Shown: positions 6,732 to 14,648, numbered from the stretch's first letter. The stretch: DNA of 32,529 bases from an uncultured Eubacteriales bacterium (GCA_900544975.1 UQXI01000029.1:1-32529), one strand, 5' to 3'. Numbers and translations are program-made. The notes: generated by a model from the sequence alone, not told the origin.

Positions 6732-7508
6732 TTACTCCTGATCGTGCTTCTGCTGCTTCATCCAGATCTTCATGACCAAGCTGTGGGGCAGCAGCTTGAC
6801 GCCCCGCACCTGCCAGCGTACCGGCGCGCCGTGTACAGACAGGTCTTTCTTCGTGTGATACAGGTCATGAATGGCGGTTGCCACCACATCCTTTGCCTCG
6901 TACATGATATTGTAGTATGTGACCGCCGTGTCGCTGGTCTTGGTCGCATGGTCAAAGAACTCCGTCTTCACCCAGCCGGGGCTCACCGCCATCACACGGA
7001 TTCCTCGGGGCTTCAGCTCCTGGTTCAATGCGCGGCTGTAGCTGAGGACAAAGGCCTTGGTGGAACCATATACATTGATGTAAGGCACCGGCTGGAACGC
7101 AGACAGGGAGTCCAGCTCTACAATTTTGCCATCCTGATGCATATAGGGAAGGGTCAGCTGGGTCATGGCCACCAAAGCCTTGCAGTTCAGGTCAATCATA
7201 TTCATACAGTCCTGCAGGGGAATCTGGTCGTACCGGCCAAACTTTCCAAAGCCGGCGCAGTTCACCAGGACCTTCACCTCTGGCTGAACCATATCCAGCA
7301 GGTCCGCATACCGCTGGAAGCTGTCCGGATTTAATAAATCCATGACAATCGGACGAATTGGGCAGTGCACCTGCTCCCGCAGAGCCTCCAACGCCTCCTT
7401 CCGGCGGGCGATGACCCACATTTCATCGAAATTGGCCTCATTGGAAAGCTGGATGGCAAATTCCCGGCCCATGCCAGAGCTGGCGCCAGTGATCACCGCA
7501 ATTTTCAT
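6732..7508 (-). CDS. Short-chain dehydrogenase/reductase (SDR)
   Basis: This 258-residue classical SDR is a cytosolic NAD(P)-dependent oxidoreductase of unknown substrate. TGASSGMG near residue 8 is the cofactor-binding glycine motif. NCAG follows strand 4, the catalytic Ser lies in DSLSAF, and the YGSTK motif carries the catalytic Tyr and Lys; the proton-relay Asn is in DLNCKA. PGWVKTEF follows. The C-terminal tail is basic (KIWMKQQK). GGAGG lies 7 nt before the ATG. It is the first gene of a three-gene minus-strand operon with its own promoter at 7545-7573, facing away from the NTF2-like gene. Confidence 0.93.
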   Translation of the reverse strand: MKIAVITGASSGMGREFAIQLSNEANFDEMWVIARRKEALEALREQVHCPIRPIVMDLLNPDSFQRYADLLDMVQPEVKVLVNCAGFGKFGRYDQIPLQDCMNMIDLNCKALVAMTQLTLPYMHQDGKIVELDSLSAFQPVPYINVYGSTKAFVLSYSRALNQELKPRGIRVMAVSPGWVKTEFFDHATKTSDTAVTYYNIMYEAKDVVATAIHDLYHTKKDLSVHGAPVRWQVRGVKLLPHSLVMKIWMKQQKHDQE

Positions 7509-7544
7509 GTAGATTCCTCCTGTGAAACTTCTTGGTTTTGTTCT

Positions 7545-7573
7545 TTCATACCACGATTTTCCGGCGATGTCAA
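7545..7573 (-). promoter_or_regulatory. Promoter of the SDR-CYTH-exonuclease operon
   Basis: On the minus strand TTGACA (7573-7568), a 17-bp spacer and TATGAA (7550-7545) preceded by TGG. The divergent plus-strand promoter lies 20 bp away. Confidence 0.7.
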
Positions 7574-7592
7574 GAGAAAACCCGGCTTTCCA

Positions 7593-7621
7593 TTGACAAA
7601 TTCCCCTGGGACGGATATACT
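7593..7621 (+). promoter_or_regulatory. Promoter of the NTF2-like gene
   Basis: TTGACA (7593-7598), a 17-bp spacer and TATACT (7616-7621), nearly consensus. The transcript would begin about 27 nt before the ATG. Confidence 0.75.
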
Positions 7622-7654
7622 TTGGTGAAACAAACCAAGTAGGAGGCATCCCCT

Positions 7655-8050
7655 ATGTCATCCCAAATCTGGTTATCCGCCTATTGGCAAGCCGTCTTGG
7701 ATCAAAATGCCCCGGAAATGCGCAAATACTTCCACGAACACGCCCGGATTTCATGGCACAACAGCAATGAATGCTTCACCACAGCGGCCTTCATCCGCGC
7801 CAATTGCGAATACCCCGGGGCCTGGGCCGGAGAGATCCAGCGCGTAGCCGGAACCGAAGAAGCGCCCATTACCGTAGTCCACGTATACACACAGGACCGC
7901 ACATGTTCTTTCCACGTGACCTCCTTTTTTCAGATTTCTCAGGGCAAGATTGTCACATTGGATGAATACTGGGGGGATGACGCCCCACCGCCCCAGTGGC
8001 GAAAGGATCTGGGCCTCAGCACCCCGATCCAAACCGGCCAAACCGGGTAA
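7655..8050 (+). CDS. NTF2-like (SnoaL-type) small protein
   Basis: The product has 131 residues; AGGAGG lies 8 nt before the ATG. The pattern fits the NTF2-like cone fold: an N-terminal helix (YWQAVLDQNAPEMRKYF), a W.N....T..FI.AN segment, then a strand-rich second half ending in F.QIS.GKI..LDEYWGDD. That ending is typical of SnoaL/DUF4440-like proteins annotated as nuclear transport factor 2 family. Members are ligand-binding proteins or small enzymes; no substrate can be assigned. There is no signal peptide. It is a single gene with a strong promoter and a hairpin downstream. Confidence 0.75.
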   Translation: MSSQIWLSAYWQAVLDQNAPEMRKYFHEHARISWHNSNECFTTAAFIRANCEYPGAWAGEIQRVAGTEEAPITVVHVYTQDRTCSFHVTSFFQISQGKIVTLDEYWGDDAPPPQWRKDLGLSTPIQTGQTG

Positions 8051-8078
8051 CTGCAAAAGTCTGCACGCAAACACACCT

Positions 8079-8131
8079 GGACCTGTTGCAGGCGAGGCGA
8101 CCAGACGCCCTCGTTCTCTTGCAACAGGTCC
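8079..8131. terminator. Hairpin between convergent NTF2-like and DegV genes
   Basis: A perfect 12-bp stem (GGACCTGTTGCA, 8079-8090, with its complement at 8120-8131) encloses a smaller GAGGCG/CGCCCTC pairing. No T-tract is present on either strand, so its use as an intrinsic terminator is likely by position only. Confidence 0.5.
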
Positions 8132-8170
8132 ATTGCCATATGTTCCGTTCCTCAACGCCCCTGCGCCGGG

Positions 8171-9040
8171 TTACCGTCCCTCACTCAGGAAGAAGAGCGC
8201 CAGCATCCCCGGCCCCACGTGGGCGCCGGTGAGGGGCTCGTGGAGGCAGACGATGAGCTCTTTGGGCTGCGCAATGTCCCGGACCATCTGCGCCAGCTGT
8301 TCTGCCTCCTCCGGGCAATCGCCGTGGGAAATATACACTCGCTGGGTTTCCGGCCTGCAAACCCGCTTCCGGTACAACCCGGCCAAGGTCTCCACAGCCC
8401 GTTTTCGGCCACGCACCTTATTGAACACCGTAATATGCCCACTCTCGTCTCCCCGAAGCAACGGCTTCAGCTGGAGCATGGTGCCCAGTGTCGCCGTCAC
8501 ACCGGACAGCCGCCCCGTACGGCGGAGAAACATCAGGTCATCCACTGTGAAAAACTCACACAGATTGTCCCGGTCCCGCTCTACCAGCGTGTAGGTTTCC
8601 GCCAGGCTCAGCCCGGCCTTTTGGTAATCAGAGGCTCGCCCCAGGAGCAGGCCAATGCCAAACCCGGCGCCCATGGAGTCCAATACCCGTACCTGACGCT
8701 CCGGAAATTCCTCTGCCAGGGCCTGGGCCGCCTGAAATCCCGCCGCCACCGTACCGCTGATGCCGGAAGAGAGGGTGATATACAAAACGTCCTTTCCCCC
8801 TGCCAAAACAGGGCGGAAGGCGTCTTCCATCTGTCCTGCGGGAATCAGAGAGGTTTTGACAACCCCTTTGTTCCGGAGGTAATTATAGTACTCCCGACCG
8901 TCAAATTCCTCCGGGTAGCGGGGGCAGGGGATGAGCTTCCCCTCCCGTTCATAGGATGCCGGAATGATTTGTACTTGGAACTCCTCCAACTGCGCACGGG
9001 GCAGATTGCAGGAGGGATCGGAAAAAATGGCAAAGCTCAT
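8171..9040 (-). CDS. DegV family fatty-acid-binding protein
   Basis: This 289-residue protein matches the DegV/FakB family, which binds a fatty acid and presents it to the FakA kinase for phospholipid synthesis. Visible hallmarks are the N-terminal DPSCNLP, TSLIPAGQ (about 72-79), the SSGISGTV loop, DSMGAG.G, and FLRRTGRLSG before the C-terminal domain. The ATG at 9040 has a somewhat distant GGAGG (11 nt). No fakA lies nearby, as is common for DegV paralogues. The protein appears intact and cytosolic; its specific lipid is unknown. Confidence 0.92.
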   Translation of the reverse strand: MSFAIFSDPSCNLPRAQLEEFQVQIIPASYEREGKLIPCPRYPEEFDGREYYNYLRNKGVVKTSLIPAGQMEDAFRPVLAGGKDVLYITLSSGISGTVAAGFQAAQALAEEFPERQVRVLDSMGAGFGIGLLLGRASDYQKAGLSLAETYTLVERDRDNLCEFFTVDDLMFLRRTGRLSGVTATLGTMLQLKPLLRGDESGHITVFNKVRGRKRAVETLAGLYRKRVCRPETQRVYISHGDCPEEAEQLAQMVRDIAQPKELIVCLHEPLTGAHVGPGMLALFFLSEGR

Positions 9041-9075
9041 AGCAGAACGCGCCTCCACATCTTGTATTTGATAGT

Positions 9076-9104
9076 AGTATACATGATTTGCAAGAGCATG
9101 TAAA
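9076..9104 (-). promoter_or_regulatory. Promoter of the DegV gene
   Basis: On the minus strand TTTACA (9104-9099), a 17-bp spacer and TATACT (9081-9076). Confidence 0.7.
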
Positions 9105-9145
9105 GACGCAAGTTGTAAAATGTTTGTTTCTGGGCCTCCCCGGCC

Positions 9146-9175
9146 TTGCAGTCGGAAAGACCGGTGTGCTATAAT
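9146..9175 (+). promoter_or_regulatory. Promoter of the DUF1836 gene
   Basis: TTGCAG (9146-9151), an 18-bp spacer and perfect TATAAT (9170-9175) preceded by TGC, an extended -10. Confidence 0.7.
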
Positions 9176-9208
9176 ACATAGGATTCCATCCAGAAAGGCG
9201 GTTGATTC

Positions 9209-9787
9209 ATGACTTACGATAAGAATCAGGTGGCAGAGCGGCTCTGCTACTGGCGGGAATTTATGCAGAGCTTTCATTTGCCCACCTGGGAGGAGCTGCC
9301 AGATCTGGAATTGTATATGGATCAAGTGGTGTCCCTGGTGGTTCGCTATGTCAATCTACAGCCCCATTCTGCGCCCAAGGACTCCATCCTGACAGCCAGC
9401 GCAGTGAACAATTATGTCCGGCTGAAGCTCCTCCCTCCCCCTGTGAAAAAGCGCTATGGCCGGGTTCATCTGGCCTATCTCATTGCAATCTGCTGCCTGA
9501 AGGGATCTATGAGCCTGTCCAGCATCCAGCAGATGTTCCCCATTGACCTGTCCGAAGAGGCCGTCCAGCAGATTTATACCAATTTTGTCTGCCGTTACCG
9601 GGCCGCATACCTGCGCTGCGTAGAGCAGCTGGAGCAGCTGTCTGAGCCAGTCCTGGACCCTCAGAACCAGGAATCCACTCAGGTGGAGAGCCTGGTCCTC
9701 ACAACCGCTGTGGCCGCCACCCTGTACAAGCTGGTCACCGACAAGCTGCTGGCTCTCCAGCTCCCCCAAGAGGAGCCCGCCCACTGA
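9209..9787 (+). CDS. DUF1836 domain protein
   Basis: The product has 192 residues. The pattern LPTWEELPDLELYMDQV, LTASAVNNYVRLKLLPPP..KRYGR.HLAYLI.I..LK matches DUF1836, a mostly helical family widespread in Firmicutes whose core resembles a MerR-like helix-turn-helix. A role as a transcriptional regulator is plausible but unproven. The C-terminus is a second helical region without known motifs. The ribosome site is weak (AAGGCGG, 7 nt before ATG). It is a single gene, divergent from the DegV gene and followed by a strong terminator. Confidence 0.8.
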   Translation: MTYDKNQVAERLCYWREFMQSFHLPTWEELPDLELYMDQVVSLVVRYVNLQPHSAPKDSILTASAVNNYVRLKLLPPPVKKRYGRVHLAYLIAICCLKGSMSLSSIQQMFPIDLSEEAVQQIYTNFVCRYRAAYLRCVEQLEQLSEPVLDPQNQESTQVESLVLTTAVAATLYKLVTDKLLALQLPQEEPAH

Positions 9788-9808
9788 ACCCCTTCCCCTG
9801 AATATGGA

Positions 9809-9856
9809 CAGCAGGCGCTGGCGGTTTCTCACACGCCAGCGCCTGCTGCCCGTTTT
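9809..9856. terminator. Terminator between convergent DUF1836 and XRE/LiaF-like genes
   Basis: A perfect 15-bp GC-rich stem (9809-9823 with 9834-9848), a 10-nt loop and CCCGTTTTC after it on the plus strand. Confidence 0.75.
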
Positions 9857-9863
9857 CAGGGAA

Positions 9864-10898
9864 CTATACATACTGAATTTTCATGTTGCCAAAGCTGACC
9901 TCGCCCTCCAGGTGAATGGTTGCCTGGGGATTGGGGTCCGGCTGCCCGGAGACATCAATGCCGCCGCCAGTGCGGTCCAGGTTCACATCGACCCGATAGC
10001 GGCTGGGCACCTGGAGCACCAGATTGCCAAAGGCTGCGTCAAAATGCAGCCGGCAATCCCGATCCACCGACTGGCAACCGGTGAGATCCAGCACCAAGCT
10101 GCCAAAGGCCATGTCCACATCGCCGCCCCGGAGCTCCTCGGCCTCCACCTGGATGCGGTCGGAGCAGAACGCAAAGTCTCCCCGGATGTAACCGGAGCTG
10201 TTGGTATAAGACCGGCGGATCCGATCCTCCCCATGGAAAGGGATGCCATCCACCGTCACCTTGTGTCGGCGCTCTTTCCGCCACCAGCGCCAGCTGGCGC
10301 GGTCAAAGATCATAGACACACCCCAGAGAATCAGCAGCAATCCCAACACCAGCGGCCAGGTAATGAGCGCGGGGATGACCTTCAGATTCACCAGCAGGAA
10401 GTACAGGCCCGCTGCACCGGCCCCCAGACCAAAGGCAGAAAGCCGGGATGTGCAGGAGGACAGCCCCAGGCACAGCAGCGCCGAAGGCCAGGCCACAGAC
10501 CAGAACCCCACACCCAGCTTTAAATAAACTGCGGTGATGTAGGCGACGCCAGTCAAAATCAAAAACAGTGCAAACCAAATTCCGCTGTCCCGCAGATTCA
10601 GATGGAAGCCGCTTTCATCCGCATCCCGGACCACTTCTTCCACCACCTCGCCTACATGGCTCTTTCTGGTCTCCTCCGCGGGCCGGGCAACCCCCAGCAG
10701 CTCATCTGTGGAGATGCCAAACAGCTCCGCCAGCCGGGGCACCGTGGTCACATCGGGGCAGGATAAATCATGCTCCCATTTGCTCACCGCCTGAGCCGTC
10801 ACCCCCATTTTCTCAGCCAGCTGATCTTGGGTCAGCCCCAGCCGTTTTCGGTGGTATAAAATCCGCTTGCCCAACGTCAAGCTCGCCGTATCGTCCAT
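9864..10898 (-). CDS. XRE-family HTH fused to membrane helices and a LiaF-like domain
   Basis: This 344-residue protein has an N-terminal XRE helix-turn-helix (about 10-64; LTQDQLAEKMGVTAQAVSKWE). A charged linker leads to about four membrane helices (about 105-205). The C-terminal half (about 235-344) is strand-rich, with repeated FGSLVLDL and FGNLVLQV units like those of LiaF/DUF4097 proteins of cell-envelope stress systems. The start at 10898 has GGAGG 8 nt upstream; a TTG at 10904 is too close to that site. It may link an envelope signal to direct DNA binding in one polypeptide, analogous to LiaFSR, but that is inference. No partner kinase or transporter is adjacent. Confidence 0.85.
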   Translation of the reverse strand: MDDTASLTLGKRILYHRKRLGLTQDQLAEKMGVTAQAVSKWEHDLSCPDVTTVPRLAELFGISTDELLGVARPAEETRKSHVGEVVEEVVRDADESGFHLNLRDSGIWFALFLILTGVAYITAVYLKLGVGFWSVAWPSALLCLGLSSCTSRLSAFGLGAGAAGLYFLLVNLKVIPALITWPLVLGLLLILWGVSMIFDRASWRWWRKERRHKVTVDGIPFHGEDRIRRSYTNSSGYIRGDFAFCSDRIQVEAEELRGGDVDMAFGSLVLDLTGCQSVDRDCRLHFDAAFGNLVLQVPSRYRVDVNLDRTGGGIDVSGQPDPNPQATIHLEGEVSFGNMKIQYV

Positions 10899-11108
10899 TT
10901 TCAAAACCTCCTGTTGGATTTGTCTTTACTATGCCACAAAATTGGGGAAAAAGCTATCACCCATTTGTTTATTTCCAGTTTTTTTCGCCCACAACGGCTG
11001 GTTGAGCCCCGCCCAACAGCCAGTTGATTGGCCAGGAGACCCCATTTTTACAGCCACATCTCCCCTTACTGGCAGGATCTTTCCATCTTATGAAAGGAGC
11101 GCCGTCTC

Positions 11109-11882
11109 ATGACGAATCAAGATATTTTGCAAATTGCCCTGCAGCAGTCGGCGTACGACTGCAACTGCGCGCCCGAAGACTTCCTCTCACAGCAGAACCT
11201 GGTGACCCGTTCCAGGAAACACGCCCTGGCCAGGAAGTATTTGCCCCTCCCCTTCGCCTGCGACATGGTGTCCTACGGCAACAACATTGTGGCGCAAACC
11301 AGCGAGGAATTGGCCGGCCCTGTGGCGGCATATCTTCAGAAGGGACCCCCTTTCCGCTGCCTGGAACCGCCATACCTCCACGTCCTGGACGACGCCCTGG
11401 AGGAATTCGGGCTGCAAGTGTGCTTCATGGCGGAATATTTTCTGCCAGACCTCCACTGCCTCCGGGCGCTGCCCTGTGACAGAGCCCTTCGCATTCTGCA
11501 CCCGTCCGACTTTGCCCACTTGTACGGGGAACCCTAGAGCCATGCCCTGTGCGAATCACGGCGGGAACTGGACGTCCTGGGCGTTGGCGCTTATGCAGAC
11601 GGCAGGCTGATCGGTCTTGCCGCATGTTCTGCCGACTGTGAAACCATGTATCAAATTGGGGTAGACGTCCTGCCGGAGTATCGGAGGCAGGGCCTTGCAT
11701 CTACCCTGACCAGCCGGCTGGCCCTGGAAATTCTGTCCCTTGGAAAAATACCGTTTTACTGTGCAGCGTGGTGCAATATCCCTTCCGTGGGCAACGCCAT
11801 CCGAAGCGGCTTCCGCCCCGCCTGGGTGGAGGTCACCGCAAGGGACCGCGCATTCGTCAGAGAAATGAATGCCTGCAAATAG
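11109..11882 (+). pseudogene. GNAT acetyltransferase gene interrupted by one in-frame TAG
   Basis: One reading frame runs from the ATG at 11109 (GAAAGGAG 9 nt upstream) to a TAG at 11880, broken only by TAG at 11535-11537. The first part (142 codons) is an N-terminal domain. The second part carries the acetyl-CoA-binding GNAT core: LDVLGVGAY, LIGLAACSADC, QIGVDVLPEYRRQGLAS and NAIRSGFRPAWVE. At the stop the context reads EP-stop-SHALCE; from memory, close homologues have Trp here (PEWSNALCE), which one TGG-to-TAG change explains. No frameshift is seen and both halves look conserved, so decay is recent or the amber codon is read through. As it stands, the GNAT core would not be made. Confidence 0.85.
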
Positions 11883-11890
11883 GAGGACAT

Positions 11891-12001
11891 ATGACTGGAA
11901 TTCAAATCGCAGGCCTTGCCGTATTGGCAGTATTTTATGCCGCATATTTTTTTAAAATGTTTTTACAAAGACGCCATGGCGTCACAACTGAGCATCTCCC
12001 A
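11891..12001 (+). pseudogene. Truncated N-terminal piece of a small membrane methyltransferase-like protein
   Basis: AGGAGG overlaps the preceding stop and leads into an ATG at 11891. The first 36 codons encode one hydrophobic helix (IQIAGLAVLAVFYAAYFFKM) and QRRHGVTTEHL, resembling the start of isoprenylcysteine methyltransferase (ICMT)-family membrane proteins. Homology then stops: the frame continues through a strong terminator and, without any stop, into the spore-protein gene. I read this as a remnant after deletion of the gene body. The family assignment rests on about 35 residues and is tentative. Confidence 0.5.
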
Positions 12002-12049
12002 GGCCGCCAAAGCCCCACACCTGGGAGCTTCTGGCGGCCCTGTTTTTTT
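12000..12049 (+). terminator. Terminator after the truncated methyltransferase-like gene
   Basis: GGCCGCCA (12002-12009) pairs with TGGCGGCC (12032-12039), continued inward by AAGC/GCTT and CCCA/TGGG, and is followed by seven T (12043-12049). Confidence 0.85.
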
Positions 12050-12184
12050 AACCAGAATTTTCGTGCATTTCCGAAAACTGACCCGCATATCCCAGAGACA
12101 TTGGGTGAAACTAGGCTTGCGGGAACGAATTTGACCACTTCGGACATATTCCGACCCGAAAACGAAAAAGGAGATGCAGAGATT

Positions 12185-12379
12185 ATGAAGAGTAACAACC
12201 AGATCAACATTCCTGAGGCCCGTGCCGCTATGGACAAGTTTAAGATGGAAGCCGCCAGCGAAGTCGGTGTCAACCTGAAGGAAGGCTACAACGGCGACCT
12301 CACCAGCCGCGAGGCCGGTTCCGTGGGTGGCCAGATGGTCAAGAAGATGATCGAGGCTTACGAGCAGAACCTGAAGTAA
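12185..12379 (+). CDS. Alpha/beta-type small acid-soluble spore protein (SASP)
   Basis: The 64-residue product is a DNA-binding protein that coats and protects spore DNA and is degraded at germination. It shows the conserved pattern IPEARAAMDKFKMEAASEVGV, then GYNGDLTSREAGSVGGQMVKKMI. The segment KMEAASE corresponds to the GPR protease site. GGAGATG lies about 11 nt before ATG. Family knowledge predicts sigma-G control in the forespore; I see only weak candidates such as GCATTT/CATATC near 12060-12095 and do not call a promoter. A GC-rich hairpin follows. Its presence marks the organism as a spore former. Confidence 0.93.
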   Translation: MKSNNQINIPEARAAMDKFKMEAASEVGVNLKEGYNGDLTSREAGSVGGQMVKKMIEAYEQNLK

Positions 12380-12392
12380 GAAGCTTCCCTCA

Positions 12393-12417
12393 GGCGCGCC
12401 GCATTTTGCGGCGCGCC
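12393..12417 (+). terminator. Hairpin after the SASP gene
   Basis: A perfect 10-bp stem (GGCGCGCCGC, 12393-12402, with its complement at 12408-12417) has a 5-nt ATTTT loop. The downstream T-tract is poor. Confidence 0.6.
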
Positions 12418-12513
12418 ACAGGTTTACCGGCGGCTTTCAAAAACGCCTCAGGACTCCACATACGCCTCCGCGTCCACGCTCTCTCTTAAAATCAATCAGA
12501 AAGGGTGGCCCCT

Positions 12514-13470
12514 ATGTTAAATCCCAGAAAAGTTGCTGTGATCGGCTGCGGTTTTGTCGGCGCCTCCATCGCTTTCAGTCTCATGCAGACACGCCTGTTT
12601 TCAGAAATGGTGCTCCTGGATGCCAACCAAGCCAAGGCCGAAGGCGAGGCCATGGATCTGAGCCACGGCTTGCCCTATGCCTCCGAAATGGATCTCTACG
12701 CCGGTACCTACCAGGACTTGGCAGACAGCGCCCTGACGATCATCACCGCTGGCGCCAACCAAAAGCCTGGCGAATCCCGATTGAACCTGATTGAGCGGAA
12801 TGTGAAGATTCTCCAGGCCATCATTCCGCAAATTACCGCCACCTCCTTTGAGGGGATCCTCATGGTGGTTTCCAACCCCGTGGACATCCTCACCTACGAA
12901 GCACAGCGAATTTCCGGCTATCCCATTCACCGGGTCATAGGTTCCGGTACCGTTCTGGACACGGCCCGGCTGAAATATCTGCTGAGCCGCTTTTTGAAGG
13001 TGGACAGCCGGAATGTCCATGCCATGATCATCGGCGAACATGGCGACAGCGAGCTGGCCGTCTGGAGTCGGACCAACATCTCCGGCATTGATCTGGCCGA
13101 CTTTTGTAAGATCCGGGGCCATCAAAATTACGAGGCCGAAATGGAGCATATTTACAAAGAAGTGCGCAACAGCGCCTATGAGATTATCTCCCGAAAGGGC
13201 GCTACCTATTACGGCATTGCCATGGCCGTTGCCCGGATCGCCGAATGCATAGTGCTGGACCAGCAGGCCGTTTTGCCGGTGTCCACCGTGCTCCAGGGCA
13301 CCTATGGCCTGAAGGATCTGGCCCTCAGCATCCCGGCAGTGCTGGGCAAAGATGGCGTCGAGCATGTCCTGGAGACGCCACTGAGCGAGGTGGAGCTTCA
13401 GGAGCTCCACGCGTCTGCCCGCCAGCTCCAGCAGGTCATTCAAGATCTGCACGCCAAAAATTTGGACTGA
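12514..13470 (+). CDS. ldh: L-lactate dehydrogenase
   Basis: This 318-residue cytosolic enzyme interconverts pyruvate and L-lactate with NADH, regenerating NAD+ in fermentation. GCGFVG (11-16) is the NAD-binding loop. AGANQKPGESR (80-89) carries Gln at the specificity position, which favours lactate over malate dehydrogenase (Arg there). H176 in GEHGDSE is the catalytic His, and GTVLDTARL and NPVDILTY are typical. The ATG at 12514 is chosen over the GTG at 12505 because AAGGGTGG lies 5 nt upstream. The gene stands alone and ends at a strong terminator. No clear promoter is visible between it and the SASP hairpin. Confidence 0.95.
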   Translation: MLNPRKVAVIGCGFVGASIAFSLMQTRLFSEMVLLDANQAKAEGEAMDLSHGLPYASEMDLYAGTYQDLADSALTIITAGANQKPGESRLNLIERNVKILQAIIPQITATSFEGILMVVSNPVDILTYEAQRISGYPIHRVIGSGTVLDTARLKYLLSRFLKVDSRNVHAMIIGEHGDSELAVWSRTNISGIDLADFCKIRGHQNYEAEMEHIYKEVRNSAYEIISRKGATYYGIAMAVARIAECIVLDQQAVLPVSTVLQGTYGLKDLALSIPAVLGKDGVEHVLETPLSEVELQELHASARQLQQVIQDLHAKNLD

Positions 13471-13481
13471 TCCGTTCAAAC

Positions 13482-13526
13482 GTGGGCTTGTTGCCAACAA
13501 AATGTTGGAACAAGCCCACAGTTTTT
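13482..13526. terminator. Terminator between convergent ldh and udk genes
   Basis: An 11-bp stem and a 6-bp stem separated by a G/A mismatch (13482-13499 with 13503-13519) close a 3-nt loop and run into GTTTTT on the plus strand. The T-tract touches the udk stop codon. Confidence 0.85.
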
Positions 13527-13527
13527 A

Positions 13528-14145
13528 TCAATTTTTCTCAATATGTCGCTGAATCCGGTTCATAATCATATCCAAAGCCACCAGGTTCTTTCCGCCCTCC
13601 AGTACCACCAAATCGGCAAACCTTTTGCTGGGTTCCACGTACCGGTCGTGCATGGGCTTTACCGTGGCCTGATACTGGAGGAGGACGGACTCCATTGACC
13701 GGCCCCGTTTGTTTACATCCCGTTTGATCCGTCGGCATAGCCGGATGTCGGCGTCTGTGTCCACAAAAATTTTAATATCCATCTGGTCTCGCAGGGCTTT
13801 GTTTTCAAAAATCAGGATGCCCTCCACCATAATCACACGTTTGGGCTCCAGGAGCACAACCTGGTCGCTGCGGTTATGGATGGTAAAATCGTACACCGGG
13901 CACTGTACCGGCCGTCCTGCCCGGAGTTCTTCCAGGTGCCGGACCATCAGCTCCGTCTCAAATGCCGCCGGTTCGTCGTAATTGAGCTTGCAGCGCGCCT
14001 CATAGGGCAGATCGTAGTGCGCCCGATAGTAATTGTCGTGACTTAAAACTGTGATTTCATCGCCAAATTGACCCATCAGGCTTTTCATCAGGGTCGTTTT
14101 CCCACTGCCTGTCCCACCGGCAATGCCGATGACCAAAACGTCCAT
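13528..14145 (-). CDS. udk: Uridine kinase
   Basis: The product has 205 residues, normal for bacterial Udk, and phosphorylates uridine or cytidine in pyrimidine salvage. GGTGSGKT (10-17) is the P-loop. LSHDNYY, PVYDFTIHNR and the lid region RRIKRDVNKRGR follow in family order, and DRYVEPSKRFADLVV closes the domain. GGAGG lies 8 nt before ATG. The gene is monocistronic. A phosphoribulokinase-like relative is possible but less likely given the YDF..H.R motif. Confidence 0.92.
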   Translation of the reverse strand: MDVLVIGIAGGTGSGKTTLMKSLMGQFGDEITVLSHDNYYRAHYDLPYEARCKLNYDEPAAFETELMVRHLEELRAGRPVQCPVYDFTIHNRSDQVVLLEPKRVIMVEGILIFENKALRDQMDIKIFVDTDADIRLCRRIKRDVNKRGRSMESVLLQYQATVKPMHDRYVEPSKRFADLVVLEGGKNLVALDMIMNRIQRHIEKN

Positions 14146-14187
14146 GGCGTGTTCCTCCGTCCTCCGCCGCCAAGCGGCCTTTGGTTT

Positions 14188-14193
14188 ATTATA
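14188..14193 (-). promoter_or_regulatory. Probable -10 box for udk
   Basis: A perfect minus-strand TATAAT lies 42 nt upstream of the udk ATG. The -35 region is poor (TTCCTT). Confidence 0.4.
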
Positions 14194-14499
14194 GCGAAAA
14201 ATGCGGGAAAAAGGAACCGGTTTTCAACAAAAAGTTAGGCCAGTTTGGAAGAAACTACACACAGACCGTGAAATGGGCTGCTGACAACAACCAGCGCTAT
14301 GCTCCCGGCAGAGGAAGCATCGTGCCGGTTTGTTGTGGGGGCAAAGGGGACGGCGCCCCATTTGACACACGACGTTGCAACGCAAAGTGTTGTGTGTGAT
14401 GCGCTCTGTCCACGTTGCTGTGAAAATGCCGTTTCCAGCCGGGAGGGCGACGGCATTTGAAACGGCAGGTTCCTGATACACCCGACTGCTGAAAGAATC

Positions 14500-14616
14500 G
14501 CCCTCGTCTCCATAGCTGCCCAGCGCGGACTTGGAGAGGTACGTCTGCCCCGCAAGCTGATCCAGCGTCAAACCACGCTTCACACGCAGGTCTTTCAATC
14601 GTTCCTGTATTGTTAC
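14500..14616 (-). pseudogene. Remnant of an XRE-type helix-turn-helix gene
   Basis: On the minus strand about 38 codons read VTIQERLKDLRVKRGLTLDQL then SKSALGSY, a clear XRE DNA-binding helix set. No initiator codon or ribosome site fits, and the rest of the usual protein is missing; downstream sequence in all frames is not protein-like. Similar HTH sequences occur in integrative conjugative elements of gut clostridia, so this may be a scar of such an element. The boundary positions are approximate. Confidence 0.55.
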
Positions 14617-14648
14617 AGCTGTATCCCACCGTCCATCTCAGGAAAAAA

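Noticed and set aside
11535..11537. Pyrrolysine or other programmed recoding at the amber codon
   Set aside because: No downstream structural element or pyl genes are visible here, and a Trp-to-stop point change explains it better; kept only as a test in the findings.
14181..14399. Possible small plus-strand gene near the HTH remnant
   Set aside because: The start has no convincing ribosome site, and the composition (Cys and Arg clusters) suggests a chance frame in degenerate DNA.
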